Source: an uncultured Eubacterium sp. (GTDB lineage: Bacteria; Bacillota; Clostridia; Lachnospirales; Lachnospiraceae). From it: DNA of 64,000 nucleotides. Within the stretch, counting starts at the first letter, position 1; every line of letters begins with the position of its first letter. The DNA is taken from contig CAJTXO010000010.1 in assembly GCA_910583555.1 (NCBI GenBank), forward strand, positions 1 through 64,000. Reading direction: 5' to 3'. The notes beneath the pieces were generated by a model. The model ran no database searches. It had not been told where the DNA came from and saw only the letters and a list, made by a program, of their open reading frames with translations. Positions 50,099 to 59,555 of this stretch are shown here, one piece after another. A program made the translations under genes and the position numbers.

Positions 50099-50721
50099 AT
50101 ATAAAAGAATTAGAGGCGGTCATAGAGGCTATTTTATTTACGATGGGAGAGGCGGTTGAGGTCGAGAGGATCGCGGCCGCTGTCGAACACGACGAGGATA
50201 CGATCCGGCGGCTCATACGGAATATGATGACCCGCTATGAGGAAAGTGACCGTGGGATCCATATCATCGAACTGGACGGGTCATTCCAGCTGTGTACGCG
50301 GCCGGAAATGTATGAATACCTGATCAAAGTAGCTCATGTTCCGAAAAAACACGTACTCACGGATGTCATGCTCGAAACGTTGTCGATCATCGCCTACAAA
50401 CAGCCGATCACCCGGCTGGAGATTGAGAAGATCCGCGGTGTCAAATGCGACCACGCCGTTAATAAACTGATCGAGTACAACCTGATCTGTGAGGCCGGGC
50501 GTCTGGACGCGCCGGGCCGGCCGATCTTATTCGCGACGACGGAAGAATTTCTGCGGTATTTCGGCATTGAATCTCTCGATGAACTGCCGATCCTGAACCA
50601 GGAGACGATCGAAAACTTCAAGGAAGAAGCGGAGAGGGAAGTGATGCGTGAACTGGCGCAAAACGGAATCGAAGGAGAAAACGAAACCTCCGGTTTCGCC
50701 ATGGAGGAAGAGGTATCGTAA
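50095..50721 (+). CDS. scpB: segregation and condensation protein B
   Basis: This 208-residue protein has two winged-helix domains: KELEAVIEAILFTMGEAVEV, then VLTDVMLETLSIIAYKQPIT and EIEKIRGVKCDHAVNKLI with the GRPILFATTEEFLRYFGI C-terminal motif. It partners ScpA and SMC. The GTG start overlaps the scpA stop, with GGAGG upstream. Confidence 0.94.
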   Translation: MNIKELEAVIEAILFTMGEAVEVERIAAAVEHDEDTIRRLIRNMMTRYEESDRGIHIIELDGSFQLCTRPEMYEYLIKVAHVPKKHVLTDVMLETLSIIAYKQPITRLEIEKIRGVKCDHAVNKLIEYNLICEAGRLDAPGRPILFATTEEFLRYFGIESLDELPILNQETIENFKEEAEREVMRELAQNGIEGENETSGFAMEEEVS

Positions 50722-50771
50722 ATAAAGGGGCTGTCGGGAAATGACAGTACTGTCACCGGAGAGATTATTCT

Positions 50772-50822
50772 AAAAACAGGGGATACGGCGACTCATTCCG
50801 AGTCACTGTCTCCCCTGTTTTA
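50772..50822. terminator. bidirectional terminator between scpB and the DRE-TIM gene
   Basis: AAAACAGGGGA and TCCCCTGTTTT form the outer stem, with GACTC/GAGTC pairing inside. A- and T-runs on both sides let it serve the two convergent genes. Confidence 0.8.
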
Positions 50823-50844
50823 TTTGTAATCTATGAGATTGAAT

Positions 50845-51819
50845 TTATTTGTAATCTACGAGATCGACGTAAAACTTCCGGTAATCTGTGCGCCGCTCTT
50901 TTGTCGCCGCGATGGCGGTGCGGGGATGCTGGTTGAGCTGTCCGGTCAGAAGATAGGGAATGTCATATCCCCATATCACGCCCTTTTCTTTTAACGGCAG
51001 GATCTCGTGTTCCAATGCATCCAGGATTGGAAGGATGTTGTATTTCGGGTTTTTCAGAAAACCGAGCAGCTGTTCGCTCGCGCAGTTTCCGGCTCCCCGT
51101 CCCATGCCGTTGACCGTCACGTCCAGATAGCTGACGCCGCGTTTTAGTGCTTCGATCGTGTTCGCGAAGGCAAGCTGCTGGTTATTGTGCGCGTGGATGC
51201 CGATGTATTTTTGAAATTTGTCGCCGAAGAATAGATATTTGTCGGCCAGTTTCCTCATCTGTTCGGGGTAGATCGCGCCGTAGCTGTCAACGATGTAAAT
51301 ACCGTCCGCGGAACTCTGCCCGATGAGGTCGAGCGCCTCATCAATATCCGTATCGTTGTCGCTGGAGATCGCCATGATGTTGACCGTCGTTTCGTATCCT
51401 TTTTCGTGGCAGTATTCTACCATTTCGATGGCGGCCGGAATCGTGTTGATGTAGGTGGCGATGCGGACGAGGTCGATCACGCTGTCGCAGCGGTCGATGA
51501 TGTCGCGCTTAAAATCTGTCCTGCCGACATCGGCCATGACCGCGATCTTCATATCGGAATCATTTTCCCCGACGATCCGTCTTATATCTTCTTCCCGGCA
51601 GAATTTCCACGGCCCGAAATCCTCTTCCGGGAAAATGTCCCGGGACGCTTTATATCCAAATTCCATATAATCAACACCGGCCTTAATATTTGCCCGGTAA
51701 AGGTTTTTTACGAATTCATCGGTAAATCGAAAATCATTCACCAGCCCGCCGTCTCGGACGGTGGCGTCTACGACCCGTACATCCGGGCGGAAGGAAAGTA
51801 TCGTTCCTTTTGTCTCCAT
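50845..51819 (-). CDS. DRE-TIM metallolyase family aldolase-like enzyme
   Basis: This 324-residue TIM-barrel protein has VDATVRDGGLVND, matching the D-x-x-R-D-G metal/catalytic motif of the HMG-CoA lyase/4-hydroxy-2-oxovalerate aldolase superfamily, and GIHAHNNQQLAFAN, the metal-binding H-x-H. IMAISSDNDTDIDEALDLI and VNGMGRGAGNCASE also fit. It probably cleaves or forms C-C bonds on a 2-oxo acid. No pathway neighbours are present, so the substrate is unknown. GGAGGA sets the ATG at 51819. A partial duplicate of its 3' end follows its stop. Confidence 0.75.
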   Translation of the reverse strand: METKGTILSFRPDVRVVDATVRDGGLVNDFRFTDEFVKNLYRANIKAGVDYMEFGYKASRDIFPEEDFGPWKFCREEDIRRIVGENDSDMKIAVMADVGRTDFKRDIIDRCDSVIDLVRIATYINTIPAAIEMVEYCHEKGYETTVNIMAISSDNDTDIDEALDLIGQSSADGIYIVDSYGAIYPEQMRKLADKYLFFGDKFQKYIGIHAHNNQQLAFANTIEALKRGVSYLDVTVNGMGRGAGNCASEQLLGFLKNPKYNILPILDALEHEILPLKEKGVIWGYDIPYLLTGQLNQHPRTAIAATKERRTDYRKFYVDLVDYK

Positions 51820-51912
51820 GTTCTCATCCTCCATTTCTGACTTTTTATCCTTAGTATTTTATTGTAACAGAAAAATGGCGGGTTGAAAAGGAAAAAAATA
51901 AAAAAGTTCAAA

Positions 51913-51941
51913 TTGTATATTGAAAAGAAGTGTGCTATAAT
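51913..51941 (+). promoter_or_regulatory. promoter of the purMND operon
   Basis: TTGTAT and a perfect TATAAT are separated by 17 bases, 46 bases before purM. Confidence 0.7.
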
Positions 51942-51986
51942 GGCTTTGTACTTGTATGACAGCAAAATGACGGAGGTATGAAGAGA

Positions 51987-53012
51987 ATGGACTACAAGAA
52001 AGCTGGAGTTGACATTGAGGCGGGATACAAAGCGGTTTCCCTCATGAAAGAACACATCGCGTCTACGATGAGACCGGAGGTACTTACGGATATCGGCGGT
52101 TTCTCGGGCGCGTTTTCCATGAAACGCTTTATGGGAATGGAGGAGCCGACTCTTGTTTCCGGTACAGACGGTGTTGGAACGAAGCTGAAACTCGCTTTTC
52201 TGATGGATAAGCACAATACGATCGGCATCGACTGCGTGGCTATGTGCGTGAACGATATTGCCTGTGCCGGCGGTGAGCCGCTGTTTTTCCTGGACTATAT
52301 CGCGTGCGGGAAAAATGAACCGGAAAAGATCGCTAAGATCGTGAGCGGAGTGGCGGAAGGGTGCCGCCAGTCCGGGGCTGCCCTTATCGGCGGAGAGACA
52401 GCGGAGATGCCCGGGTTCTATCCGGCAGAAGAATATGACCTCGCTGGATTTTCGGTCGGTGTCGTTGATAAAAAAGATATGATCACCGGCGAGGGCTTAA
52501 AGGCGGGGGACGTCCTCGTGGGCATGGCTTCGTCCGGGATACATAGCAACGGCTATTCGCTCGTGCGCCAGGTGTTTACGATGAGCAGGGAAGCTCTTGA
52601 CCGCACGTATGAGTGTCTTTCGGGATCGCTCGGCGAGACTCTTCTTACCCCGACGAAAATATATGTGAAGGCGCTGCGCTCCATCCGTGAAGCTGGTGTG
52701 GCGATCAAGGCGTGCAGCCATATTACGGGCGGCGGTTTTTATGAAAATATCCCCCGTATGCTGAAAGAGGGGACGCATGCCGTCATTGACAAAAACAGTT
52801 TTGTCGTTCCTCCAATCTTTGAAATGCTGGCGAAGGACGGAAATGTGGCCGAAGAGGCGATGTATAATACATACAATATGGGGATCGGTATGATCGCCGC
52901 TGTGGATAAAAACGATGTGGACCAGACGCTCCAGGCCGTGCGGAGCGCAGGCGAGAAGCCTTATGTCATCGGTGAGATCGTGGACGGTGAAAAGGGGATC
53001 ACGATCCAGTAA
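51987..53012 (+). CDS. purM: phosphoribosylformylglycinamidine cyclo-ligase
   Basis: This 341-residue protein begins MDYKKAGVDIEAGYKAV, with LVSGTDGVGTKLKLAF, VAMCVNDIACAGGEPLFFLD, LIGGETAEMPGFY and HITGGGFYENIPRM, all PurM motifs. It closes the imidazole ring to give AIR, the fifth step of purine synthesis. The ATG at 51978 is too close to GGAGG; 51987 is chosen. purN and purD follow. Confidence 0.95.
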   Translation: MDYKKAGVDIEAGYKAVSLMKEHIASTMRPEVLTDIGGFSGAFSMKRFMGMEEPTLVSGTDGVGTKLKLAFLMDKHNTIGIDCVAMCVNDIACAGGEPLFFLDYIACGKNEPEKIAKIVSGVAEGCRQSGAALIGGETAEMPGFYPAEEYDLAGFSVGVVDKKDMITGEGLKAGDVLVGMASSGIHSNGYSLVRQVFTMSREALDRTYECLSGSLGETLLTPTKIYVKALRSIREAGVAIKACSHITGGGFYENIPRMLKEGTHAVIDKNSFVVPPIFEMLAKDGNVAEEAMYNTYNMGIGMIAAVDKNDVDQTLQAVRSAGEKPYVIGEIVDGEKGITIQ

Positions 53013-53064
53013 AGGAAACGGCAGAGCTGCGGCGTTTAGGGCAGTTAGAAAGGATGAAAACAGA

Positions 53065-53691
53065 ATGATAAAGATAGCAGTACTTGTTTCCGGTTCCGGA
53101 ACGAATCTGCAGGCGATCATCGACAACGTGCAGTCGGGCGGCATTACGAATGCTTCCCTCGAACTTGTCGTGAGCAATAAACCGGGCGCGTACGCAAGGG
53201 AGCGCGCGAAGGCAAACGGCATTTGCGAAAAAGTGCTCGTGCCGAAGGAGTATCCGACGAGAGAGGCGTACGGGGAGGTGATGATCAGCTGTCTTGAGGA
53301 ACACGGGATCGATCTGGTCGTTCTTGCCGGATTTCTCGTGATCCTGCCGGAGAATCTCGTGAAGCATTATGAGGGCCGGATGATCAATATCCATCCGTCG
53401 CTGATCCCGTCTCACTGCGGGCCGGGTTACTATGGGCTGAACGTGCACGAGAGCGTGCTCGCCCGCGGAAATAAGGTGACAGGCGCCACCGTCCATTTCG
53501 TGAATGAGATCGCGGACGGCGGGCCGATCATTTCCCAGAGGGCCGTAGAAGTCCGGGACGATGATACGCCGGAGACGCTGCAGAAACGGGTGATGGAGCA
53601 GGCGGAGTGGCACATCCTTCCGCAGGCGATCGACGATATCGCGAATGGAAGAATTGAAATTGTGGAACATTTGGTAAGACATAAGAAATAA
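53065..53691 (+). CDS. purN: phosphoribosylglycinamide formyltransferase
   Basis: This 208-residue protein begins MIKIAVLVSGSGTNLQAIID. The formyl-tetrahydrofolate site is LAGFLVILPENLV, and INIHPSLIPSH contains the catalytic Asn and His; ATVHFVNEIADGGPII and the Asp follow. One point to check is IPSHCGPGYYG, where most relatives have a PSF-x-G-x-H-A loop. It formylates GAR. AAAGGA sets the ATG at 53065. Confidence 0.94.
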   Translation: MIKIAVLVSGSGTNLQAIIDNVQSGGITNASLELVVSNKPGAYARERAKANGICEKVLVPKEYPTREAYGEVMISCLEEHGIDLVVLAGFLVILPENLVKHYEGRMINIHPSLIPSHCGPGYYGLNVHESVLARGNKVTGATVHFVNEIADGGPIISQRAVEVRDDDTPETLQKRVMEQAEWHILPQAIDDIANGRIEIVEHLVRHKK

Positions 53692-53703
53692 ATGGAGGAT
53701 ACT

Positions 53704-54978
53704 ATGAACGTTTTAATTGTAGGAAGCGGCGGCCGCGAGCACGCGATTGCGGTAAGCGCGGCGAAGAGCAGCCATGTGGACAAACTGTACTGCGCCCCGG
53801 GAAATGCGGGGATCGCTTCGGTCGCGCAGTGTGTGGACATCGGAGCGATGGAATTTGAGAAGCTCGCGGATTTTGCCGAGGCAAACGAGATCGGCCTTAC
53901 GATCGTCGGCATGGATGACCCGCTTGTCGGCGGCATCGTGGATGTATTTGAGGCCAGGGGACTCCGGGCATTCGGGCCGCGCAAAAAGGCGGCGGCGATC
54001 GAGGGAAGTAAGGTGTTCTCGAAAGATCTGATGAAAAAATACGGCATTCCAACCGCTGCTTATGACACGTTTGACAGTCCAGAAGAGGCGCTGGCTTATC
54101 TGGAGACGGCGAAGATGCCGATCGTTCTCAAGGCGGACGGCCTGGCGCTCGGCAAAGGCGTTCTGATCTGCCAGACGTTAGAAGAGGCAAAGGCCGGTGT
54201 GAAAACGCTGATGCAGGACAAGCAGTTTGGCGATGCCGGAAACCGGATCGTGATCGAGGAATTTATCACGGGGCCGGAAGTGTCCGTATTGTGTTATTGC
54301 GACGGGACGCATATCGCGCCGATGACAAGCGCGCAGGATCACAAGCGTGCCAAAGATAACGACGAGGGATTGAATACGGGAGGAATGGGAACCTTTTCAC
54401 CGACCCCGTTTTACACGAGTGAGATCCAGCAGTTTTGTGAGGACAAGATCTACCAGCCGACGATGGATGCGATGAAGGCAGAGGGCAGGGATTTTGTCGG
54501 CATCCTGTTCGTGGGCCTCATGCTCACGGCGGACGGGCCGAAGGTGCTCGAGTACAATGCCCGGTTTGGCGATCCCGAAGCGCAGGTCGTACTGCCGCGC
54601 ATGGAAAATGACATCATTGAAGTCATGGATGCGTGCATTGACGGCAGGCTGGATGAAGTGGAACTTCGTTTCCAGGACAATGCGGCGGTCTGTGTCGTTC
54701 TGGCCTCGGACGGTTATCCGAAAAAATATGAAAAAGGCAAAGTGATTACCGGATTTGAACATTTCGACGGCAGGGACGGATATTACGCGTTCCACGCTGG
54801 CACGAAAGCCGAAGGCGGAAACATCGTGACGAACGGCGGTCGCGTCCTTGGCATTACCGCGAAAGGCAGCGACTTGAAAGAGGCGAGGAAAAAGGCGTAC
54901 GCGGCGACCGAGTGGATCTCGTTCGAGGGGAAATATATGCGCAGTGATATCGGGAAAGCGATTGATGAAGTGGATTAG
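53704..54978 (+). CDS. purD: phosphoribosylamine-glycine ligase
   Basis: This 424-residue ATP-grasp enzyme begins MNVLIVGSGGREHAIAVSA, with KADGLALGKGVLIC, EEFITGPEVSVLCYCDG, AQDHKRAKDNDEGLNTGGMG and VLEYNARFGDPEAQ. It makes GAR from phosphoribosylamine and glycine. GGAGG precedes the ATG at 53704, 12 bases after the purN stop. The order M-N-D without purH between is notable but not unusual in this group. Confidence 0.95.
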   Translation: MNVLIVGSGGREHAIAVSAAKSSHVDKLYCAPGNAGIASVAQCVDIGAMEFEKLADFAEANEIGLTIVGMDDPLVGGIVDVFEARGLRAFGPRKKAAAIEGSKVFSKDLMKKYGIPTAAYDTFDSPEEALAYLETAKMPIVLKADGLALGKGVLICQTLEEAKAGVKTLMQDKQFGDAGNRIVIEEFITGPEVSVLCYCDGTHIAPMTSAQDHKRAKDNDEGLNTGGMGTFSPTPFYTSEIQQFCEDKIYQPTMDAMKAEGRDFVGILFVGLMLTADGPKVLEYNARFGDPEAQVVLPRMENDIIEVMDACIDGRLDEVELRFQDNAAVCVVLASDGYPKKYEKGKVITGFEHFDGRDGYYAFHAGTKAEGGNIVTNGGRVLGITAKGSDLKEARKKAYAATEWISFEGKYMRSDIGKAIDEVD

Positions 54979-55101
54979 GCCGTTTTCAGGGCGGTGTGGC
55001 GGAAAGGCTGCCTGCGGCGTTGTTGCTGTGGCAGGACCGCTATTTTAGAGGCGTCGTTGAAACGGTAAATGATAAATGAAAAGTAAAAAGGAGATTGACC
55101 T

Positions 55102-56340
55102 ATGTATTCATTTGAAGAAGTAGTAAAAGCCGATCCGGAACTTGCGAAAGCGATGGAACTGGAAACCGGCAGACAGAACGATCACATTGAGCTGATCGCG
55201 TCCGAGAATTTTGTGAGCAAGGCAGTGATGGCAGCGATGGGAAGTACGTGTACGAACAAGTACGCGGAAGGTTATCCGGGAAAACGGTATTATGGCGGAT
55301 GCCAGTATGTGGACATGGTGGAGGATCTCGCCAGGGACCGCGCCAAGGAGTTGTTTGGCTGCACGTATGCCAATGTTCAGCCGCATTCGGGGGCGCAGGC
55401 GAATATGGCGGTGTTCTTCGCGCTTGTAAAACCGGGTGAGACGGTGATGGGGATGAATCTCGACCACGGCGGACATCTCTCACACGGAAGTCCGGCGAAT
55501 ATTTCGGGTACGTATTACCATATCGTGCCGTACGGCGTAAATGATCAGGGATTTATCGACTACGACGAGGTAGAGCGGATCGCCAAGGAATGCCGGCCGA
55601 AAATGATCATCGCCGGTGCGAGCGCGTACTGCCGGAAAATTGATTTTAAGAGATTCCGCGAGATCGCGGATGAAGTAGGGGCGTTCCTCATGGTGGATAT
55701 GGCTCACATTGCCGGACTGATCGCGGCCGGCGTACATGAGAGTCCGATCCCGTACGCGCATGTGACGACGACGACGACCCATAAGACATTGCGCGGCCCG
55801 CGCGGCGGTATGATCCTGTCCAGCGAGGAGTTCGCGACCGAATATAAATTGAATAAATCCATTTTCCCAGGAACACAGGGCGGCCCTCTCATGCACGTGA
55901 TCGCGGCGAAGGCGGTCTGCTTTAAAGAGGCGCTCGATCCGAGTTTTAAAGAGTACGGCAAAAACATTATTGCCAACGCGCAGGCGCTCAGCAAGGGACT
56001 GATGGACCGGGGCATTGACATCGTATCCGGCGGAACGGACAACCACCTGATGTTAGTGGATCTCGTAAAGAAGGGCCTGACTGGAAAACAGGTAGAGGCG
56101 TGGCTGGACGACGCAAACATCACGGCCAATAAAAATACGATCCCAAACGATCCGCAGAGTCCGTTTGTGACGAGCGGTGTCCGTCTGGGCACGGCTGCTG
56201 TGACGACGAGAGGCATGAACACGGATGACATGGATCAGATCGCGGATGCGATCGCCATGCTGATCGATGACGTCGAGGCAAATCAGGCGAAAGCAAAAGA
56301 AATCGTGAAGGCGCTGACTGACCGGTATCCATTGTATTGA
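55102..56340 (+). CDS. glyA: serine hydroxymethyltransferase
   Basis: The protein has 412 residues. The PLP lysine is in VTTTTTHKTLRGPRGG; ELIASENFVSKAVM, NKYAEGYPGKRYYGGCQYVD, QPHSGAQANMAVF and MVDMAHIAGLIAAG are standard motifs. It converts serine to glycine plus one-carbon units, feeding purD and purN just upstream. AAAGGAG precedes the ATG. The 123-base gap before it shows no riboswitch pattern I recognise. Confidence 0.96.
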   Translation: MYSFEEVVKADPELAKAMELETGRQNDHIELIASENFVSKAVMAAMGSTCTNKYAEGYPGKRYYGGCQYVDMVEDLARDRAKELFGCTYANVQPHSGAQANMAVFFALVKPGETVMGMNLDHGGHLSHGSPANISGTYYHIVPYGVNDQGFIDYDEVERIAKECRPKMIIAGASAYCRKIDFKRFREIADEVGAFLMVDMAHIAGLIAAGVHESPIPYAHVTTTTTHKTLRGPRGGMILSSEEFATEYKLNKSIFPGTQGGPLMHVIAAKAVCFKEALDPSFKEYGKNIIANAQALSKGLMDRGIDIVSGGTDNHLMLVDLVKKGLTGKQVEAWLDDANITANKNTIPNDPQSPFVTSGVRLGTAAVTTRGMNTDDMDQIADAIAMLIDDVEANQAKAKEIVKALTDRYPLY

Positions 56341-56401
56341 TGTTTGATCTGAATGGGGTCAGGGGGAATGCAAGGAGATGCCGATTGTTTAGACGGAATC
56401 T

Positions 56402-56449
56402 GGCACGCTGGAACGGTACATGGCAGTACTGTTCCGGCGTGCCTTTTTT
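56402..56449 (+). terminator. glyA terminator
   Basis: GGCACGCTGGAACGGTAC pairs with GTACTGTTCCGGCGTGCC around ATGGCA and is followed by TTTTTT, a very strong intrinsic terminator. Confidence 0.92.
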
Positions 56450-56465
56450 ATAAAAGGAGGGCGTT

Positions 56466-56966
56466 ATGTACGACAGGTTGACGAAACGGGATGTTGAGAA
56501 GATGGAGCAGGAGTTAGAGCACCGCAAGCTCGTGGTGCGCAAACAGGCGCTGGAGGATGTGAAAGAGGCGAGGGCGCACGGGGATCTGAGTGAGAATTTT
56601 GAATACAAGGCGGCGAAGAAATTTAAGAATGAGAATGAGAGCCGTATCCGCTATCTTGAGCGGATGGTAAAGACCGCGCGTATTGTGGAAGATGATTCTG
56701 GCGAGCAGGAAGTCGGTCTGAATGATACGGTGCGCGTTTACTTTGAGGATGAGGAGTGCGAAGAAGAGTATAAGATCGTGACGACGGTGCGGAGTAATGC
56801 GGCTAAGCATATGATCAGCATAGAGTCGCCGCTCGGCAAGGCGATATGGAAACATGGGGAGGGGGACAGGGTGTATGTGGCTGTGAATGAGAAGGCAGGG
56901 TATTATGTGCAGATCCGGGGTGTCGAAAAGAGTGATGATGAGTCGGAGGGGATCAGGGCGTATTAG
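56466..56966 (+). CDS. GreA/GreB family transcription elongation factor
   Basis: This 166-residue protein has an N-terminal coiled coil (KMEQELEHRKLVVRKQALED, ARAHGDLSENFEYKAAKKF with the acidic tip) and a C-terminal FKBP-like domain (VGLNDTVRVYFEDEECEEEY, SIESPLGKAIWKHGEGD). It reactivates backtracked RNA polymerase by stimulating transcript cleavage. It is divergent enough from canonical GreA that a second, conventional greA probably exists elsewhere. GGAGGGC precedes the ATG. Confidence 0.88.
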   Translation: MYDRLTKRDVEKMEQELEHRKLVVRKQALEDVKEARAHGDLSENFEYKAAKKFKNENESRIRYLERMVKTARIVEDDSGEQEVGLNDTVRVYFEDEECEEEYKIVTTVRSNAAKHMISIESPLGKAIWKHGEGDRVYVAVNEKAGYYVQIRGVEKSDDESEGIRAY

Positions 56967-57143
56967 TGGTGGGGAGGAAGTCCTATCATTTTTTTGCGTG
57001 CTCTATAATGGATTCCAATATATTTGTGTTTGTTGAAGTCACTGTGTTTCTGGTGAATAATGTTACCTGAATCTGTGTTTCGTGGCAGGAGAATAGGAAA
57101 TTGCGCATTACATCAATAAAAATGTGAAAAAGATGGAAAAATA

Positions 57144-57171
57144 TTGACATAGAAAGCGAAATGGGTATATT
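57144..57171 (+). promoter_or_regulatory. promoter of the ATPase/RloB pair
   Basis: TTGACA and TATATT are separated by 16 bases, 25 bases before the ATPase start at 57197. Confidence 0.65.
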
Positions 57172-57196
57172 ATATACTGTATGGAGGTACAGATCT

Positions 57197-58390
57197 ATGC
57201 TGGTGCAATTTATGTTAAAAAATGTTTTGTCGTTTAAAGAAGAAACCGTACTGGATATGACAGCCATAAACGCATATAAAGAACATGAGAGCAATCTCAT
57301 CGAAAATGGGATGAAAGAAAGATTTCTCAAGGTGGCAGCTGTTTATGGAGCGAATGCGAGCGGGAAATCCAATCTCTATAAGGCGATGGCTTGTTTTCAA
57401 CAGATTATTATACAATCATTCAATAACGTTCAAAATGAAGCGGATACCGCAATCCGGAGATATTATGTTCCTTTTTCGTTTGAAGAAGAATGGGAAAATT
57501 CAGAGTTTCAGGTCATTGAAATCTTAGGGGATTTTGAATACAAGTACGGCTTTGAATATAATGCGGAGTGCATCGTGTCAGAGTGGTTATACAGAAAAAA
57601 CCGGAATACGAACAGAACCGTTACGATTTATGAAAGGACGACAGAATACGTTGAATTTGGAGCTTCGGTCAGAAAGGAATGTGATGTGTACAAAGAGCAG
57701 GTTCCTGCCGAGACGTTAGTGCTTTCTTTTTTTAATAAACTGAAACTTAAAACGGATCTATTTAGAGATGTGTATTCAGGCATTATGAGTACGCTTGTTG
57801 TACCAACGGATTTTTGTGAAGACAGAAGTATTTTGGAAGCTTTTTTACCTAGGATGATCAATCATGAAAAAGAAAAACTGATTCAGTTTCTAGCAGCAAT
57901 TGATACGGGAATTGATGATATTGTTTATGACGATAGCGAAAAGGAAATTAGTTTTATTACCTTTCATAAAGGGAAAGATGGAAAGAGGTATCCGTTGTAT
58001 TTGTACAATGAATCAGAAGGAACGATTAAAAGTATTATGCTGTTTATATACGCGAGAATGGCGGTTTTAAGTGATGGCTCAATTTTTGTTGATGAGCTGA
58101 ACATAAAACTGCATCCATTGTTGCTGAAGTTCATTATTGATTTGTTTTATGAAAAAGATTCGATGGCACAATTGATTTACACTACACATGATACTACGTT
58201 GATGGACAAAAAATTTTTCCGGCGCGATCAGATCTGGTTTGTACAAAAGGATGAATTTGGATATTCGGAGCTGTCTGCGTTATCTGATTTTAAAGTCAGG
58301 TCGGACGCGTCGTTCGAGAAGGATTATTTGGCAGGGGTGTATGGAGGGATTCCACTTCTCGGGGAGTTCGATATGAAAGAGGGTGAATAG
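57197..58390 (+). CDS. AAA ATPase of an AbiL/RloA-like defence pair
   Basis: The 397-residue protein begins with the SMC/OLD-like N-terminus FMLKNVLSFKEETVLDM, followed by Walker A GANASGKSNLYKAM. Further on come ESEGTIKSIML (signature-like), SIFVDELNIKLHP (Walker B with the usual E-L-x-x-x-L-H-P) and TTHDTTLMD (H-loop). This is the AAA_21/AbiLi class of abortive-infection ATPases. GGAGGT sets the ATG at 57197. The gene is AT-rich compared with its core neighbours, a sign of transfer. The RloB-like partner follows immediately. Confidence 0.82.
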   Translation: MLVQFMLKNVLSFKEETVLDMTAINAYKEHESNLIENGMKERFLKVAAVYGANASGKSNLYKAMACFQQIIIQSFNNVQNEADTAIRRYYVPFSFEEEWENSEFQVIEILGDFEYKYGFEYNAECIVSEWLYRKNRNTNRTVTIYERTTEYVEFGASVRKECDVYKEQVPAETLVLSFFNKLKLKTDLFRDVYSGIMSTLVVPTDFCEDRSILEAFLPRMINHEKEKLIQFLAAIDTGIDDIVYDDSEKEISFITFHKGKDGKRYPLYLYNESEGTIKSIMLFIYARMAVLSDGSIFVDELNIKLHPLLLKFIIDLFYEKDSMAQLIYTTHDTTLMDKKFFRRDQIWFVQKDEFGYSELSALSDFKVRSDASFEKDYLAGVYGGIPLLGEFDMKEGE

Positions 58391-59000
58391 ATGGGATCGG
58401 ATGATTTGTTTAAAAAGCGGAGAGAGGACAGAGCCTTTTTACTTTAAAGGGATTCAAAAACAGATTCAGGATAAAATTGGCGGCGTGATTGAAGTTGTGC
58501 AGGCACCGGTTATTGATATTCATGGAGAAGGATGTGCTACCAGAAAATTAGTGGAAGTGACAGAACGGATCGTAAAAGAGGCAAAGGTCATGTACCAGAA
58601 TATTTGGATTGTGCTGGATAAAGATGATTTTACGGATTTCGATCAGGCGATAAAAGAAGGGGAGAAAAAAGGTTATGACATAGCGTGGAATAATCAATCG
58701 TTTGAATATTGGCTGTATTTACATTTTTATTATAGCGATTCTGCACTTTATCGACATGATTGGAACAAAAAACTGGATGAGATTTTTGAACGGTATGAAT
58801 TGGGGGAAGGAACATATCATAAAAATTACGAGGATATATTCCAACTGGTGAATACATTTGACGGCGTAAATACTGCGATTAAAAATGCGGAACGGAGAAT
58901 GGCGGGCTTTCGGAAGGGCGTGGACCGGCCTTCCGATTATAATCCGGGCACAATGGTATATAAATTAGTACAGGCTTTGATGGTCTATTTGGAAGAGTAG
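58391..59000 (+). pseudogene. RloB-like protein (AbiLii type), frameshifted by an internal deletion
   Basis: The normal RloB start MGSDDLFKKR is encoded from the ATG at 58391, but that frame stops within 20 codons. The rest of the family (GERTEPFYFKGIQ, GEGCATRKLVEV, IWIVLDKDDFTDFD, NQSFEYWLYLHF) continues in another frame up to 59000. The expected hydrophobic strand before GERTEP, which carries the first TOPRIM-like acidic residue, is missing, so bases between KKR and GER appear deleted. A shorter product from the ATG at 58401 would lack that strand. The partner ATPase is intact. Confidence 0.7.
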
Positions 59001-59046
59001 TATGGCGCAGGGGATTTAGAAAAAAATATAAGAAGAGGATGCCAAG

Positions 59047-59238
59047 ATGAGCAACAAAGAGCGGATCATTGAACTTTTAGATGTTATACCAGATTATAAA
59101 ATGGGTTATGTTCAGGAAGTGGCAGCTGATGAGGAGGCAGAAGATCATTTTTGTCAAATACTTGCCCTTTATGGTTTTCGGTCAGAAAGAGTTCCTGGTT
59201 CTTTTCCGGTAACTTGTATCGTTCCGCGGCTTCTTTAA
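59047..59238 (+). pseudogene. remnant of a small antitoxin-like protein
   Basis: The frame starts MSNKERIIELLDVIPDYKMGY with AAGAGGATG before the ATG. It resembles the N-terminus of small clostridial proteins that continue with a VLAYVQGL-like helix, but here it jumps to QEVAADEEAEDHFCQ and then loses the family pattern, as after small deletions. The following 317 bases (59239-59555) are AT-rich, with only the coaD promoter recognisable. Confidence 0.45.
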
Positions 59239-59439
59239 TTCTGTCCTTCGTTTTGTTCATTCCCTATCGCTAGGAAAATTCTTATCATTTACTACTTCCA
59301 AATTCCAGTCCATAGTATGAATGATATACCACATCGTTTAATATAATTCCACATATTTGAGGCTTTTTCTGTATTTACAATAGTGGGCAGACTGGAAAAA
59401 TGATATAATTGCCAAGCCTTTTTATTTTTTGGAAATTAT

Positions 59440-59468
59440 TTGACATTTTCAAATGAGAATGTTATGAT
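59440..59468 (+). promoter_or_regulatory. coaD promoter
   Basis: TTGACA and TATGAT are separated by 17 bases, 87 bases before the coaD start. Confidence 0.7.
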
Positions 59469-59555
59469 ATAATTAGTTTTGAGGACAGGCAATTGTGAAA
59501 AAATTAACAATCTTTCAAAGGGCGGAAGAAAAAGCTGAAGAATGGGGATTCTTTT

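Noticed and set aside
51842..51986. Purine riboswitch before purM
   Set aside because: The leader between promoter and start is only about 40 bases, with no purine-aptamer core that I can recognise.
54979..55101. Glycine riboswitch before glyA
   Set aside because: The gap is too short for the aptamer and shows no recognisable core.
59080..59265. Minus-strand frame starting MNKTKDRIKEAAERYKLPEK
   Set aside because: It overlaps the plus-strand remnant, lacks a convincing ribosome site and cannot be assigned to a family; it may be a fragment of another small gene.
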